A program made the position numbers and the translations under genes. The notes beneath the pieces are model-generated. The model was not told the origin of the DNA and did no database searches. It worked only from the letters and a program-made list of their open reading frames with translations. From assembly GCF_945952055.1 (NCBI RefSeq), contig NZ_CAMFHB010000060.1, forward strand, positions 1 to 33,146: DNA of 33,146 bases, in the 5' to 3' direction. How positions within the stretch are numbered: position 1 is the stretch's first letter; every line of letters begins with the position of its first letter. This document shows positions 23,166-33,146 of this stretch, one piece after another. Origin of the DNA: an uncultured Alsobacter sp. Its GTDB lineage: Bacteria; Pseudomonadota; Alphaproteobacteria; Rhizobiales; Beijerinckiaceae.

Positions 23166-25080
23166 GTTCCGGCACCGCGTCGATCAGGACCGCCTCGGCG
23201 GCGGCCCGGTCCTCCGCGTCGAGGGCGGCGGACAGCCGCGCCAGCCAGGTCTCGATGCGCTCGCGGTCGGCGAAGAAGGGCTTGGCCGCCATCACGCCGC
23301 CGACGCCGGTCTCGACGGTCGGCTCCTCCTTGCCGAAGAGGATCTCGTGCATGCGCTCGCCGGGCCGCACCCCGGTGAAGACGATCTCGATGTCGCTGCC
23401 CGGCTCGAAGCCCGCCAGCCGGATCATGCGCTCCGCGAGATCGAGGATCCGCATCGGCTGGCCCATCTTCAGCACGTAGACGGACGGACGGTCCTGTGCG
23501 GTTCCCGCCGCGCCGCGCATGTCGGCATCGGCGTGCGAAGCCGCGGTGAGCACCAGCTCCGCAGCCTCGCGGACGGTCATGAAGTAGCGGACCATGTCGG
23601 GGTGGGTGACGGTCACCGGGCCGCCCAGCGCGATCTGCTGCTTGAACTTCGGCACGACCGATCCGTTCGAGCCCAGCACGTTGCCGAAGCGCACGGCCAC
23701 GAACCGGGGCGCCTCGCGATTGCCGGGCGCATGCTCCGCGTCGAGCGCCTGGGCATACATCTCGGCGAAGCGCTTGGTGGCGCCCAGCATCGACACGGGC
23801 TCGATCGCCTTGTCGGTGGAAATCATCACCGCGGCGCGCGCCCCCACCTGGCGTGCGGCTTCCAGCACGTTCACCGAGCCGAACACGTTGGTCTTGATCG
23901 CCTCGTCCCAGTCCTGCTCCAGATAGGGAACGTGCTTGAGCGCCGCCGCGTGGAACACGAGGTCCGGCGCGAAGGTCTGGAAGACGCGTGCGATGCGCTT
24001 GCGGTCGCGCACGTCGGCGATGATGCCGTGCACCACCGTGTGGCTGCCGATCCGCGCCAGGTCCTCGGTGATCCGGTGCAACGCCGGTTCGGAATTCTCG
24101 ACCACCGCCAGCTCCGCGGCACCGAAGGCCGCGATGCGCAGGCACAGCTCGCTGCCGATGGATCCGCCGCCGCCCGTGACCAGCACGCGCCGGCTCTGGA
24201 GCAGGGTTTCGATGCGCGCGCGCTCGATCTCGACCGTCGGCCGCAGCAGCAGGTCCTCGATCTCGACGGGAGCCAGGGCCACGTCGCTTCCGGCCGCCCC
24301 GCCATCCTCGAGCGTCTGGAAGCGCAGCAGCGGGATGCCGAGACGGCGAGAGGCGGCGAGCAGTTGCTCGGGATGGCTGTCCGCCGCCAGCGCCGAAGGC
24401 GCCACGATGAGGCGCTTCACGGGGACACCCCGCTCCACGAGGTCGGCGACGGCCGTCTCGATGCCCAGGACGTTGCCCACCACCCGGACCGACCGGATCG
24501 TCTGGCCGAGGTCGGCGTCGCGCGTCGCGACGATGCCCACCGCATGGAACCGCCCGAGCTGCCCGTTCTCCATCGCGCGCAGGGCAATTTCAGCCTCCGA
24601 CCCGCGCCCCACGATCAGCGCGGGCGCGCTCGCCCGGCGCGCCACCAGGTCGCGGGCCCGGACAAACCGCAGGTAGCGATAGGCCAGCCTCGGCCCACCC
24701 AGGCAGAACACCTGGAGGAGCCAGTAGAGAAAAATGAAGACCTTGCCGAAAAAGAACGCGCCGTAGAACGTCGGCGTGACGAGCACGTAGTCGAGCACCA
24801 GCAGGCCGAGCGCCAGGGCCGTTGCCGACTTTACGATGTTCGACAGGTCGGGCAGCGAGGCGAAGCGCCAGCGCGACTGATACAGCCCGAAATACCAGTA
24901 GACGCACGAGGCGACCGCCAGGAACAGCGGCAGCAGGGGCAGGTAGGGAAGCCGCAGGGCGATCTCGCCTGGCTCGAACCGCATGAGAAACGCGGCGATG
25001 AGCGCGACGGCGGTCATCACCACGTCGTGGACGATCACCGCGGTGCGCTTGTAGTTCGCCAGTGTCTGGAGCCCTGCCAT
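23089..25080 (-). CDS. Membrane-anchored UDP-HexNAc 4,6-dehydratase (WbpM/CapD-type)
   Basis: It makes UDP-4-keto-6-deoxy-HexNAc from UDP-GlcNAc, the first step toward QuiNAc or FucNAc. The 663-residue protein has four N-terminal membrane helices (about 13-33, 47-66, 85-102, 112-128). A Rossmann-like domain without catalytic signature (ALIVGRGSEAEIALRAM) comes next, then the dehydratase domain with VTGGGGSIGSE (301-311). The catalytic tyrosine is replaced: STDKAIEPVSMLGATKR gives Ser421, Met431 and Lys435, the S-M-K triad of WbpM. The stop lies within the end of the facing reductase gene. A USP gene precedes it by 48 bases on the same strand. Confidence 0.93.
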   Translation of the reverse strand: MAGLQTLANYKRTAVIVHDVVMTAVALIAAFLMRFEPGEIALRLPYLPLLPLFLAVASCVYWYFGLYQSRWRFASLPDLSNIVKSATALALGLLVLDYVLVTPTFYGAFFFGKVFIFLYWLLQVFCLGGPRLAYRYLRFVRARDLVARRASAPALIVGRGSEAEIALRAMENGQLGRFHAVGIVATRDADLGQTIRSVRVVGNVLGIETAVADLVERGVPVKRLIVAPSALAADSHPEQLLAASRRLGIPLLRFQTLEDGGAAGSDVALAPVEIEDLLLRPTVEIERARIETLLQSRRVLVTGGGGSIGSELCLRIAAFGAAELAVVENSEPALHRITEDLARIGSHTVVHGIIADVRDRKRIARVFQTFAPDLVFHAAALKHVPYLEQDWDEAIKTNVFGSVNVLEAARQVGARAAVMISTDKAIEPVSMLGATKRFAEMYAQALDAEHAPGNREAPRFVAVRFGNVLGSNGSVVPKFKQQIALGGPVTVTHPDMVRYFMTVREAAELVLTAASHADADMRGAAGTAQDRPSVYVLKMGQPMRILDLAERMIRLAGFEPGSDIEIVFTGVRPGERMHEILFGKEEPTVETGVGGVMAAKPFFADRERIETWLARLSAALDAEDRAAAEAVLIDAVPELNRDQTAASAPPPPASSVPAAASQG

Positions 25081-25128
25081 CGCGGCGGTATCATGCCGCC
25101 CACGAGCGATGTCAACCCGAGCGAGGCT

Positions 25129-25626
25129 TCACGACAGCGCGTCGATCTCGGCTTCGCCCAGTTGGCCCGGCACGATGGCGATCGGCACCGCGAAGGTTCC
25201 CGACGCACCGCCGGCGAGCGCGGTCACGAGCGGCCCGGGACCGTCGGTGTCGGTTCCCGCCGCCAGCACGAGCAGGGAGATGTCCTCGTCCTCCTCGATC
25301 AGGGCGACGATCTCCTCCGAGGCCGCGCCCGTCCGCACCACCGCCTCGGGATCGAGCCCGGCGACGGCGCGGATGCGGGCACCGACCGTGTCGAGGCGCC
25401 GGCGCGCCTCCTCCTCCGCCTCGGCCTGCATGACGTCGCCGACGCCGAGCCAGCCCTGGAAGTCGGGCGGGGGGACGACCGCCAGCATGACCACGTTGGC
25501 GCCGATTCGCATGGCGCGCCGGGCCGCGTAGTACGCGGCGCGATCGCACTCGGGGGTGTCGTCCACCACGACGAGAAGCTTCGGCCGATGGCCGGCCTCG
25601 TAGGAGCGCCGCGGCTTTCCGGTCAT
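25129..25626 (-). CDS. Universal stress protein, UspA family
   Basis: A 165-residue cytoplasmic protein with one Usp domain. KLLVVVDDTPECDRAAYYAARRA is the first strand and helix. LLVLAAGTDTDGPGPLVTALAGGASGTFAVPIAIVPG corresponds to the C-terminal G-2X-G-9X-G(S/T) ATP-binding loop, with altered spacing. The ATG at 25626 is chosen for its position before the conserved strand; a weak GGA precedes it. trpS lies 190 bases upstream. Target and signal are unknown. Confidence 0.9.
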   Translation of the reverse strand: MTGKPRRSYEAGHRPKLLVVVDDTPECDRAAYYAARRAMRIGANVVMLAVVPPPDFQGWLGVGDVMQAEAEEEARRRLDTVGARIRAVAGLDPEAVVRTGAASEEIVALIEEDEDISLLVLAAGTDTDGPGPLVTALAGGASGTFAVPIAIVPGQLGEAEIDALS

Positions 25627-25724
25627 GCTGCTTTCCGGGAACGGGAGAAAACCGGCCTCATGCTGCCAGCCGGCCGCGGGCAGGGCAAGCGTGGGCGCGG
25701 GACTTGGGAGAGACGGGCCAAGAA

Positions 25725-25799
25725 CGAGTGGCGAGTGGCGAAGGGTGCAACCCAGCAACGGGCCGCTCCCTATTCGCTACTCGCCATTCGCTGCTCGCC
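25725..25799. repeat. Intergenic imperfect palindrome with GAGTGGC/TCGC units
   Basis: CGAGTGGCGAGTGGCGAA (25725-25742) is nearly complementary to the first part of 25771-25799. The right arm is itself a tandem pair of 14-mers, ATTCGCTACTCGCC and ATTCGCTGCTCGCC. Small hairpin GGGT-GCA-ACCC lies between. It sits just downstream of the trpS stop. Frames across it read phrases such as SLFATRHSLLA, common in spurious repeat translations of this order. Confidence 0.65.
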
Positions 25800-25816
25800 C
25801 CCGAACCGCGTTCCGC

Positions 25817-26857
25817 TCAGCTGCGGATGAACCCGACGATGTCCTTCACCTGGTCCATCACCGGCTTGGCGATGGCCCGGGCCCGGGCCGACCCGTCGGC
25901 CAGGATGGCGTCGATATAGGCGTGGTCGGACTGCAACTTCTTCATCTCGGCGCTGATCGGGCCGAGACGGGCGACCGCGAGGTCGACGAGCGCGTTCTTG
26001 AACGTCGAGAACTGCGCGCCGCCGAAGTCCTTCAGCACGCTCTCGCGGCTCACGTCGGCCAGGGCCGAGTAGATCACCACGAGGTTTTCCGCCTCGGGCC
26101 GCCCCTCCAGGCCCTCGACCTCGCTCGGCAGCGGCTCGGGGTCGGTCTTGGCCTTGCGGATCTTCTGGGCGATGGCGTCGGCATCGTCACGGAAGGTCAG
26201 GCGCGAGTAGTCGGACGGGTCCGACTTGGACATCTTCTTCGTGCCGTCGCGCAGGCTCATGACCCGCGGCGCCGGGCCCTGGATCAGGGGCTCCGGCTGC
26301 GGGAAGAACGCGCCGCCGGCAATGCCACGCGCCGCGATCGCCTCGGCATAGTCGTTGTTGAACTTCTGCGCGATGTCGCGGGCGAGCTCGAGGTGCTGCT
26401 TCTGGTCCTCGCCCACGGGCACGTGCGTCGCCTTGTAGACGAGAATGTCGGCGGCCATCAGGTTCGGGTAGGAGTAGAGCCCGACGGACGCGTTCTCGCG
26501 GTCCTTGCCGGCCTTCTCCTTGAACTGGGTCATGCGGTTCAGCCAGCCGATGCGGGCGACGCAGTTGAACACCCAGGCGAGTTCCGCGTGCTCGGACACC
26601 TGGCTCTGGTTGAAGACGATGTGCTTCTTGGGGTCGATGCCGCAGGCCACGAAGGCGGCGGTCACCTCGCGAATGGCGGCGGTGAGCTCGGCCGGATCCT
26701 GCGCCACGGTGATCGCGTGCATGTCGACCACGCAATAGATGCACTCATAGTCCTGCTGCAGCGCCACGAAGCGCTTCACGGCCCCGAGATAGTTGCCGAG
26801 ATGCAGGTTGCCTGTCGGCTGAACGCCGGAAAAGACACGCTGGTGGAAGGCGGTCAT
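25817..26857 (-). CDS. trpS: Tryptophanyl-tRNA synthetase
   Basis: TrpS charges tRNA-Trp. The 346-residue class I synthetase has [19 protein letters not shown] with the HIGH-equivalent, and [10 protein letters not shown] as the KMSKS loop. [37 protein letters not shown] and [11 protein letters not shown] are characteristic. Two in-frame ATG codons (26863 and 26857) are close; AGGAG lies eight bases before the second, so 26857 is taken. murJ, its usual upstream neighbour, is here separated from it by an opposite-strand orphan, and trpS appears to have its own promoter. Confidence 0.97.
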   Translation of the reverse strand: MTAFHQRVFSGVQPTGNLHLGNYLGAVKRFVALQQDYECIYCVVDMHAITVAQDPAELTAAIREVTAAFVACGIDPKKHIVFNQSQVSEHAELAWVFNCVARIGWLNRMTQFKEKAGKDRENASVGLYSYPNLMAADILVYKATHVPVGEDQKQHLELARDIAQKFNNDYAEAIAARGIAGGAFFPQPEPLIQGPAPRVMSLRDGTKKMSKSDPSDYSRLTFRDDADAIAQKIRKAKTDPEPLPSEVEGLEGRPEAENLVVIYSALADVSRESVLKDFGGAQFSTFKNALVDLAVARLGPISAEMKKLQSDHAYIDAILADGSARARAIAKPVMDQVKDIVGFIRS

Positions 26858-26877
26858 CGTCATCACTCCTGAAGGGC

Positions 26878-26893
26878 GCCTTCGTCGGAAGGC
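26878..26893 (-). other. Hairpin in the trpS leader
   Basis: GCCTTC (26878-26883) pairs with GAAGGC (26888-26893) around GTCG. It lies eight bases upstream of the AGGAG ribosome site. It falls at or near the predicted start of transcription, so it may not be transcribed in full. Confidence 0.35.
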
Positions 26894-26898
26894 CGCGG

Positions 26899-26927
26899 TT
26901 TATGTCAGGCGCGACGGAAAGGCGCAA
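26899..26927 (-). promoter_or_regulatory. Candidate trpS promoter
   Basis: On the minus strand TTGCGC (26927-26922) and CATAAA (26904-26899) are 17 bases apart. Both are partial matches to the housekeeping consensus. It lies between trpS and the facing orphan gene and points to trpS. Confidence 0.4.
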
Positions 26928-27025
26928 GCGGCGGGCGAATCCGAGCTCTCTCGACCGGGTTTGAGTACTGCTAGGATATCGAGCGCGGCGAGCACGATGG
27001 CGATGCTAGCTGAGGAGGTTTTCCC

Positions 27026-27481
27026 ATGGTCTTGCCGGTTCCATCCGGGTTTTCATTGGGGCCTGGAGCACGGGAGGTCTTGAGAACGCATGCCGATCGC
27101 CTGAAATCCGACGGACACCCGTTGAATTTCGCGTGTCTGTGGATTCCCACCCAGACCCCGAAGGACACGGAACCGTTTCTCGACCTGGCGATCGGGCTTT
27201 CCTTTTCGCCAAGTGAGATGGGCCTCCAGCACGACGACATCAGCGAGGTGGATGGCATCCGCCTCGTCCTTGATCTCGACCCGCGCGCCATCCCGTACTT
27301 CGAGCACAGGATCCTCGACTGTACGGCTGAGGGACAGTGGCACATGAGATCGGCGGCAGGCCGGGGGCACACGCCGTTGCCTGACTTGCGACGCCCGCCC
27401 TCGACATCCGGCTTTTGTCAGTACCGGATCGACGTGACGTCGCATGCCAACGAGAACGGCACGGCTACTTCCGGGTGGTGA
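27026..27481 (+). CDS. Orphan protein, possible HesB/IscA-like domain
   Basis: I do not recognise this 151-residue protein with certainty. It has the strongest ribosome site in the window, AGGAGG at 27013-27018, seven bases before the ATG. Residues about 10-110 have an order resembling the HesB/IscA fold: an N-terminal helix (AREVLRTHADRLKS), strands, then DDISEVDGIRLVLDLD and PYFEHRILDCTAEGQ. The paired C-terminal cysteines needed for cluster binding are missing. The final 40 residues look unstructured. Three sampled lines (27061-27240) have 107 G/C in 180, far below the neighbouring murJ. It lies opposite to and between murJ and trpS and overlaps the murJ end by 17 bases. Recent acquisition is plausible. 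The fold assignment is weak. Confidence 0.6.
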   Translation: MVLPVPSGFSLGPGAREVLRTHADRLKSDGHPLNFACLWIPTQTPKDTEPFLDLAIGLSFSPSEMGLQHDDISEVDGIRLVLDLDPRAIPYFEHRILDCTAEGQWHMRSAAGRGHTPLPDLRRPPSTSGFCQYRIDVTSHANENGTATSGW

Positions 27482-29021
27482 GGTCAGCCAGGGTGAAGGC
27501 CCCCAGGACATACGTGGCGCCCATGTAGGCGACGACACCGGCCCCGCAGAGGCCGGCAAGGGACAAGGCCCGGACGAGGAGGTGAGCCGAGGGCGCGAGG
27601 GCGGCCGCAAAGTGACCGGCCAGCACGACCACGCAGGCTCCCATCACGAGCGCACCCACCGCGCCGGCGCTTGCCCTTTGCAGGACCTTCCGGTCCGGAC
27701 GCCAGAGGTCCGTCCGCAGTGAGCCGAAGGCCAGCAGGCCGGCATTGAGCCAGGCCCCCGCGCTGACGCCCGCGGCAACGCCGGCGACGCCGAAGCGGGG
27801 CTCCAACGCGACCGCCGCTCCGTAGGCGACGACCACGCCGACCAGCGCCGCGACCAGCGGCCACCGCAGGCTCTCGCGCGCGAACCAGGCCTGGGAGAGG
27901 ATGCGCGTGAGCGCCGCCGCCGGCAGACCCCAGGCCAGGGCAGCCAAAGCCGCCGCCGTTTTGCGGGCGTCCTGCGGCCCGAAGGCACCGCGCTCGAACA
28001 GAATGGAGATGATCGGCTGGGAGAGCACCCAAAGCCCCACGGCCGCCGGCAGCGCCAGCAGGAGGGCGATCGCGAGCGCCTCGTTCTGCGCCGCATGCGC
28101 CTCCGCGGCGCGGCCGTCCCGCTGCAGCCGCACGAGCAGGGGGAGGAGCACCACCCCGGATGCGGAGGCGACGAACCCGAGCGGCAGCTGGAACAGGCGG
28201 TCGGCATAATACAGCCGCGCCACCGAGGCGGGGCTCGACGAGGCGGCCTGCGTCGCCGCGACGATGGCGAGTTGCGAGGCGGCGAGCACGGCCAGGCCCG
28301 GCAGGCCCAGGACCAGCATGCGCCGGACCGGCGGCGACAGACGGGGCCAGGACAGGCGGGGCCGTTCGGGCAGGCGCGCGATCGCCGGAACGAGCGCGAG
28401 GAGCTGGACGATCCCGGCCCCCGACACGGCCAGCGCGGCCCAGCGGCCGAGGCGGTCGGGCGGCAGGCCGGTGAGCATCAGGACGCCGAGGACGACGACC
28501 AGGACGATGTTGACCGTCACCGGCGCGAGCGCGGCGGCGAGGACCCGGCCCTGGGCGTTGAGGAGCGCCGAGGCGAGCGCTGCGAGAACGGTCGCCGGCA
28601 GGAGGGGGAGCATCAGCCGGGTATAGGCGGTGGCCAGTTCCAGGCGGACCGGATCCTGCGCATAGCCCGCGGCGAGAGCGAGGACGACGAGACCGGCCGC
28701 TACTTCCATCACGGCCGTGGCCGCGAGCAGCCACAAGGCGGCGACCGAGAGGGCTTCCCCCGCGAAGACACGAGCCGCCTCCGGCCCTTGCTCCTGGCGC
28801 AGCCGCTGTGCCACGGGGACGAAGCCTGCATTGAGCGCTCCCTCCCCGACCACGCGCCGGATGAGCCCCGGGACCCGGAACGCCACGACGAAGGCATCGG
28901 CGGCCGGCCCCGAGCCGAGCAGGGCCGCCAGCATCACGTCGCGCACGAAGCCGAGCACGCGCGACCCCGCCGCCGCCGCACTGACCACGGCGGTCGATCG
29001 GACGAGGTTTGTCTCAGGCAT
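27465..29021 (-). CDS. murJ: Lipid II flippase MurJ
   Basis: MurJ moves undecaprenyl-linked lipid II across the inner membrane for peptidoglycan synthesis. The 518-residue MOP-superfamily protein has about 14 membrane helices. SRVLGFVRDVMLA carries the conserved Arg21 and Arg27 of the central cavity. VVGEGALNAGFVP, LYYADRLFQLPLG and ISILFERGAFGPQDA are characteristic. It ends ADLTTRK with a TAG that overlaps the tail of the facing orphan. It follows truB by 147 bases, which include a nested stem-loop. Confidence 0.96.
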   Translation of the reverse strand: MPETNLVRSTAVVSAAAAGSRVLGFVRDVMLAALLGSGPAADAFVVAFRVPGLIRRVVGEGALNAGFVPVAQRLRQEQGPEAARVFAGEALSVAALWLLAATAVMEVAAGLVVLALAAGYAQDPVRLELATAYTRLMLPLLPATVLAALASALLNAQGRVLAAALAPVTVNIVLVVVLGVLMLTGLPPDRLGRWAALAVSGAGIVQLLALVPAIARLPERPRLSWPRLSPPVRRMLVLGLPGLAVLAASQLAIVAATQAASSSPASVARLYYADRLFQLPLGFVASASGVVLLPLLVRLQRDGRAAEAHAAQNEALAIALLLALPAAVGLWVLSQPIISILFERGAFGPQDARKTAAALAALAWGLPAAALTRILSQAWFARESLRWPLVAALVGVVVAYGAAVALEPRFGVAGVAAGVSAGAWLNAGLLAFGSLRTDLWRPDRKVLQRASAGAVGALVMGACVVVLAGHFAAALAPSAHLLVRALSLAGLCGAGVVAYMGATYVLGAFTLADLTTRK

Positions 29022-29124
29022 GCGGGGCGATCCGGTTGCGCGCCGACCCTAGCGGGGGCGCGGATGGGTGCAACCAGTTTGCGGGGAATGTTTGCGACGG
29101 TTGTATCGCGTGTGAACCGAAGCG

Positions 29125-29168
29125 GGCTGACTCAACCGGCGGGTAGCAGACCCCATGGGCCGGCAGCC
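29125..29168 (-). other. Nested stem-loop between truB and murJ
   Basis: Three nested stems are visible: GGCTG/CAGCC (29125-29129 with 29164-29168), CCGGC/GCCGG (29136-29140 with 29159-29163) and GGGT/ACCC (29141-29144 with 29150-29153). It begins directly after the truB stop on the minus strand. No T-run follows. It may be a Rho-type terminator aid, an mRNA 3' cap, or a structured leader of murJ. The rest of this 147-base gap shows no clear promoter. Confidence 0.5.
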
Positions 29169-30074
29169 TCAGAACGGCAGGTTGAACACCCGCACGGGCA
29201 CGAACTCGCCCTTCTCGACCTGCCCGACGGCGATGACCACGCCGCCGCAGGTGCCGTAGACGGCGCCTTCGGCCGGCGCGTCGCGGCCGCGCAGGATCAC
29301 GGACTGGCCACGGCGCAGGCGGGTGGCGGCGTCGCGGTTCAGAACCACGCAGGGCAGCTCCACCAGGCCCCCCTCGACGGACACGAGGAACTCCTGCGCC
29401 TTTTCCGGCGCGCCCTCGAGATCGGCGAAGGGCACCGCGTCGGCGAGCGAGAACGGTCCGACGCGGGTGCGCCGCAGGGCCACGACGTGCCCCATGCAGC
29501 CGAGATGGCGCCCGAGGTCGCGGGCGATGGCGCGCACATAGGTGCCCTTGCCACACTCGGCCTCGAAGGTCGCGGTGGCATCGTCGTGCGCCACGAGGCG
29601 CAGCGCCTCGATCTCCACCGGACGGGCCTTGAGTTCCACGGCCTCGCCGTCGCGGGCCAGGTCGTAGGCGCGCTCGCCGTCCACCTTGATGGCCGAGTAG
29701 CGCGGCGGCACCTGCATCACGGTGCCCATGAACAGCGGCAGCGCCGCCTCGATCTCGGCGATGGTCGGGCGGCCCTCGCTGGTGCCCACCGCGCGACCCT
29801 CGCTGTCGTCGGTGTCGGTCTCCACGCCCCACTTCACGGTGAAGGTGTAGGCCTTCTCGCCATCCACGACGTAGGGCACCGTCTTCGTCGCTTCGCCGAA
29901 GGCGAGCGGCAGGATCCCGGAGGCCAGCGGGTCGAGCGTGCCGGCATGGCCGGCCTTCTTGGCGTTGAAGATCCGACGCACGGCCGAGACCGCGTGGGTG
30001 GAGGTCATGCCGACGGGCTTGTCGAGCACGATCCATCCGTTGACGTCGACACGGTGCCGGCGCGGCGCATTCAT
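29169..30074 (-). CDS. truB: tRNA pseudouridine(55) synthase
   Basis: TruB makes pseudouridine 55 in the T-loop of tRNAs. The 301-residue protein has GWIVLDKPVGMTSTHAV, then AGHAGTLDPLASGILP with the catalytic Asp48, and QVPPRYSAIKVDGERAYDLAR. GTYVRAIARDLG and the C-terminal PUA-like part complete it. It starts four bases after the rbfA stop and is thus co-translated in infB-rbfA-truB. No rpsO follows, which is unusual. Confidence 0.97.
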   Translation of the reverse strand: MNAPRRHRVDVNGWIVLDKPVGMTSTHAVSAVRRIFNAKKAGHAGTLDPLASGILPLAFGEATKTVPYVVDGEKAYTFTVKWGVETDTDDSEGRAVGTSEGRPTIAEIEAALPLFMGTVMQVPPRYSAIKVDGERAYDLARDGEAVELKARPVEIEALRLVAHDDATATFEAECGKGTYVRAIARDLGRHLGCMGHVVALRRTRVGPFSLADAVPFADLEGAPEKAQEFLVSVEGGLVELPCVVLNRDAATRLRRGQSVILRGRDAPAEGAVYGTCGGVVIAVGQVEKGEFVPVRVFNLPF

Positions 30075-30078
30075 GAGG

Positions 30079-30501
30079 TCACTCGTCGTCTTCGTCGGAG
30101 AGGTCGTCGGGCTTCGTCAGGTCGCGCTGGACGGCCGGCGTGCGCAGCAGCGCGTCGATGCGTGCCGCCTCGTCGAGCCCTCGGTCGGCGCGGAAACGGA
30201 GGTCCGGCGCGAACTTGAGGTTGACGCGATGGGCCACCTCGGTGCGCAGCATCTTGCGGTTGGCCTCGAGCGCCCGCAGGACCCCGGTCTCCTCGCGCTT
30301 GTCGTGCAGCGTCACGTACACGGTCGCGATCTTGAGATCCGGGCTCATGCGCACTTCGGGAATGGTCACGAAGGCGCGCGCGAACACCGGCTCCGGCAGG
30401 TCGCCGCGGGCGAGCAGCTCGGTCATGGCGTGGCGCACGAGTTCTCCCACGCGCAGCTGGCGCTGGGAGGGACCTTTGCGGTCGTCCTTGCTGGGTTTCA
30501 T
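30079..30501 (-). CDS. rbfA: 30S ribosome-binding factor A
   Basis: RbfA assists maturation of the 30S subunit and its 16S rRNA. The 140-residue KH-like protein starts [52 protein letters not shown] and [19 protein letters not shown] are family segments. An acidic tail (DDLSDEDDE) ends it. It lies 93 bases after infB, with a hairpin in between, and four bases before truB. Confidence 0.96.
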   Translation of the reverse strand: MKPSKDDRKGPSQRQLRVGELVRHAMTELLARGDLPEPVFARAFVTIPEVRMSPDLKIATVYVTLHDKREETGVLRALEANRKMLRTEVAHRVNLKFAPDLRFRADRGLDEAARIDALLRTPAVQRDLTKPDDLSDEDDE

Positions 30502-30562
30502 GGTCTCACCGTCCGCCCGGGATCGGACCGGTGCGGCGTTGGTCTTGAAGGTTGAACGGAAT

Positions 30563-30587
30563 ACGGGCCGCGACTGGCGCGGCCCGT
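30563..30587 (-). terminator. Stem-loop between infB and rbfA
   Basis: ACGGGCCGCG (30563-30572) and CGCGGCCCGT (30578-30587) form ten pairs around ACTGG. It starts seven bases after the infB stop. On the minus strand it is followed by ATTCCGTTC, too weak for a full intrinsic terminator; partial termination or an mRNA processing site is likely, as rbfA still needs expression from upstream. Confidence 0.5.
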
Positions 30588-30594
30588 CCTGGAC

Positions 30595-33146
<2,552 letters not shown>

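Noticed and set aside
23053-25830. A 925-codon plus-strand frame opposite the dehydratase and USP genes
   Set aside because: It spans two real minus-strand genes and their spacer, with composition of an antisense shadow.
26858-27025. A T-box or tryptophan attenuator before trpS
   Set aside because: There is only a small hairpin, no Trp-codon leader peptide and no T-box core; such elements are not expected for trpS in this group.
27053-27610. A minus-strand frame of 185 codons opposite the orphan gene
   Set aside because: It crosses the murJ end and has no ribosome site or motif, whereas the plus-strand frame has a strong AGGAGG.

Overview
The window is GC-rich chromosomal DNA from an alphaproteobacterium, most probably of the order Hyphomicrobiales (Rhizobiales). 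This rests on recognisable gene neighbourhoods: the TIGR02302/DUF4175 giant membrane protein followed by lysA, an LptM-type lipoprotein, argH and divergent tlpA; the twin-transmembrane small protein and cobalamin adenosyltransferase next to etfBA-hbdA; and two short intergenic palindrome families of a kind common in this order. No genus is claimed. The content is mostly housekeeping and central metabolism. I see no CRISPR array, tRNA, rRNA, transposase or phage gene, and no gap without a gene exceeds about 250 bases.

Layout, left to right. (1) 163-5270, minus strand: a small HIG1-type membrane protein, a PagL-like outer-membrane lipid A deacylase candidate, PduO-type ATP:cob(I)alamin adenosyltransferase, a rhomboid protease, then etfB-etfA-hbdA, which link acyl-CoA and 3-hydroxybutyryl-CoA oxidation to the respiratory chain. 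(2) 5484-11450, minus: argH, the LptM-like lipoprotein, lysA and the TIGR02302 protein. A 14-bp perfect palindrome overlaps a candidate -10 box just before the lipoprotein gene. (3) 11495-14431, plus: tlpA thioredoxin and an M3 (Dcp-like) metallopeptidase, with a palindromic repeat on each side of the peptidase gene. (4) 14585-20292, minus: a complete dipeptide ABC importer, dppA-B-C-D-F, with a strong hairpin between the binding-protein gene and the permease genes. A TPR protein gene lies upstream of it.

(5) 21202-25080: an envelope polysaccharide priming module. A WecA/WbpL-type polyprenyl-phosphate sugar-1-phosphate transferase and an NAD(P)-dependent sugar-nucleotide reductase/epimerase are translationally coupled on the plus strand. 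A membrane-anchored WbpM/CapD-type 4,6-dehydratase converges on them and overlaps the epimerase tail to tail by 77 bp. Together they fit a route that makes a UDP-N-acetyl-6-deoxyhexosamine (for example QuiNAc) and loads it on undecaprenyl phosphate to start O-antigen. (6) 25129-29021: a UspA protein, trpS and murJ on the minus strand. One oppositely oriented, lower-GC orphan gene sits between murJ and trpS. (7) 29169-33146, minus: infB (cut by the window edge), rbfA and truB. The next gene is murJ, not the rpsO-pnp pair that usually follows truB.

The points most worth a second look are the orphan gene at 27026-27481, the priming module with its convergent overlap, the palindrome at the lipoprotein promoter, the two repeat families, and the unusual gene order around truB-murJ.
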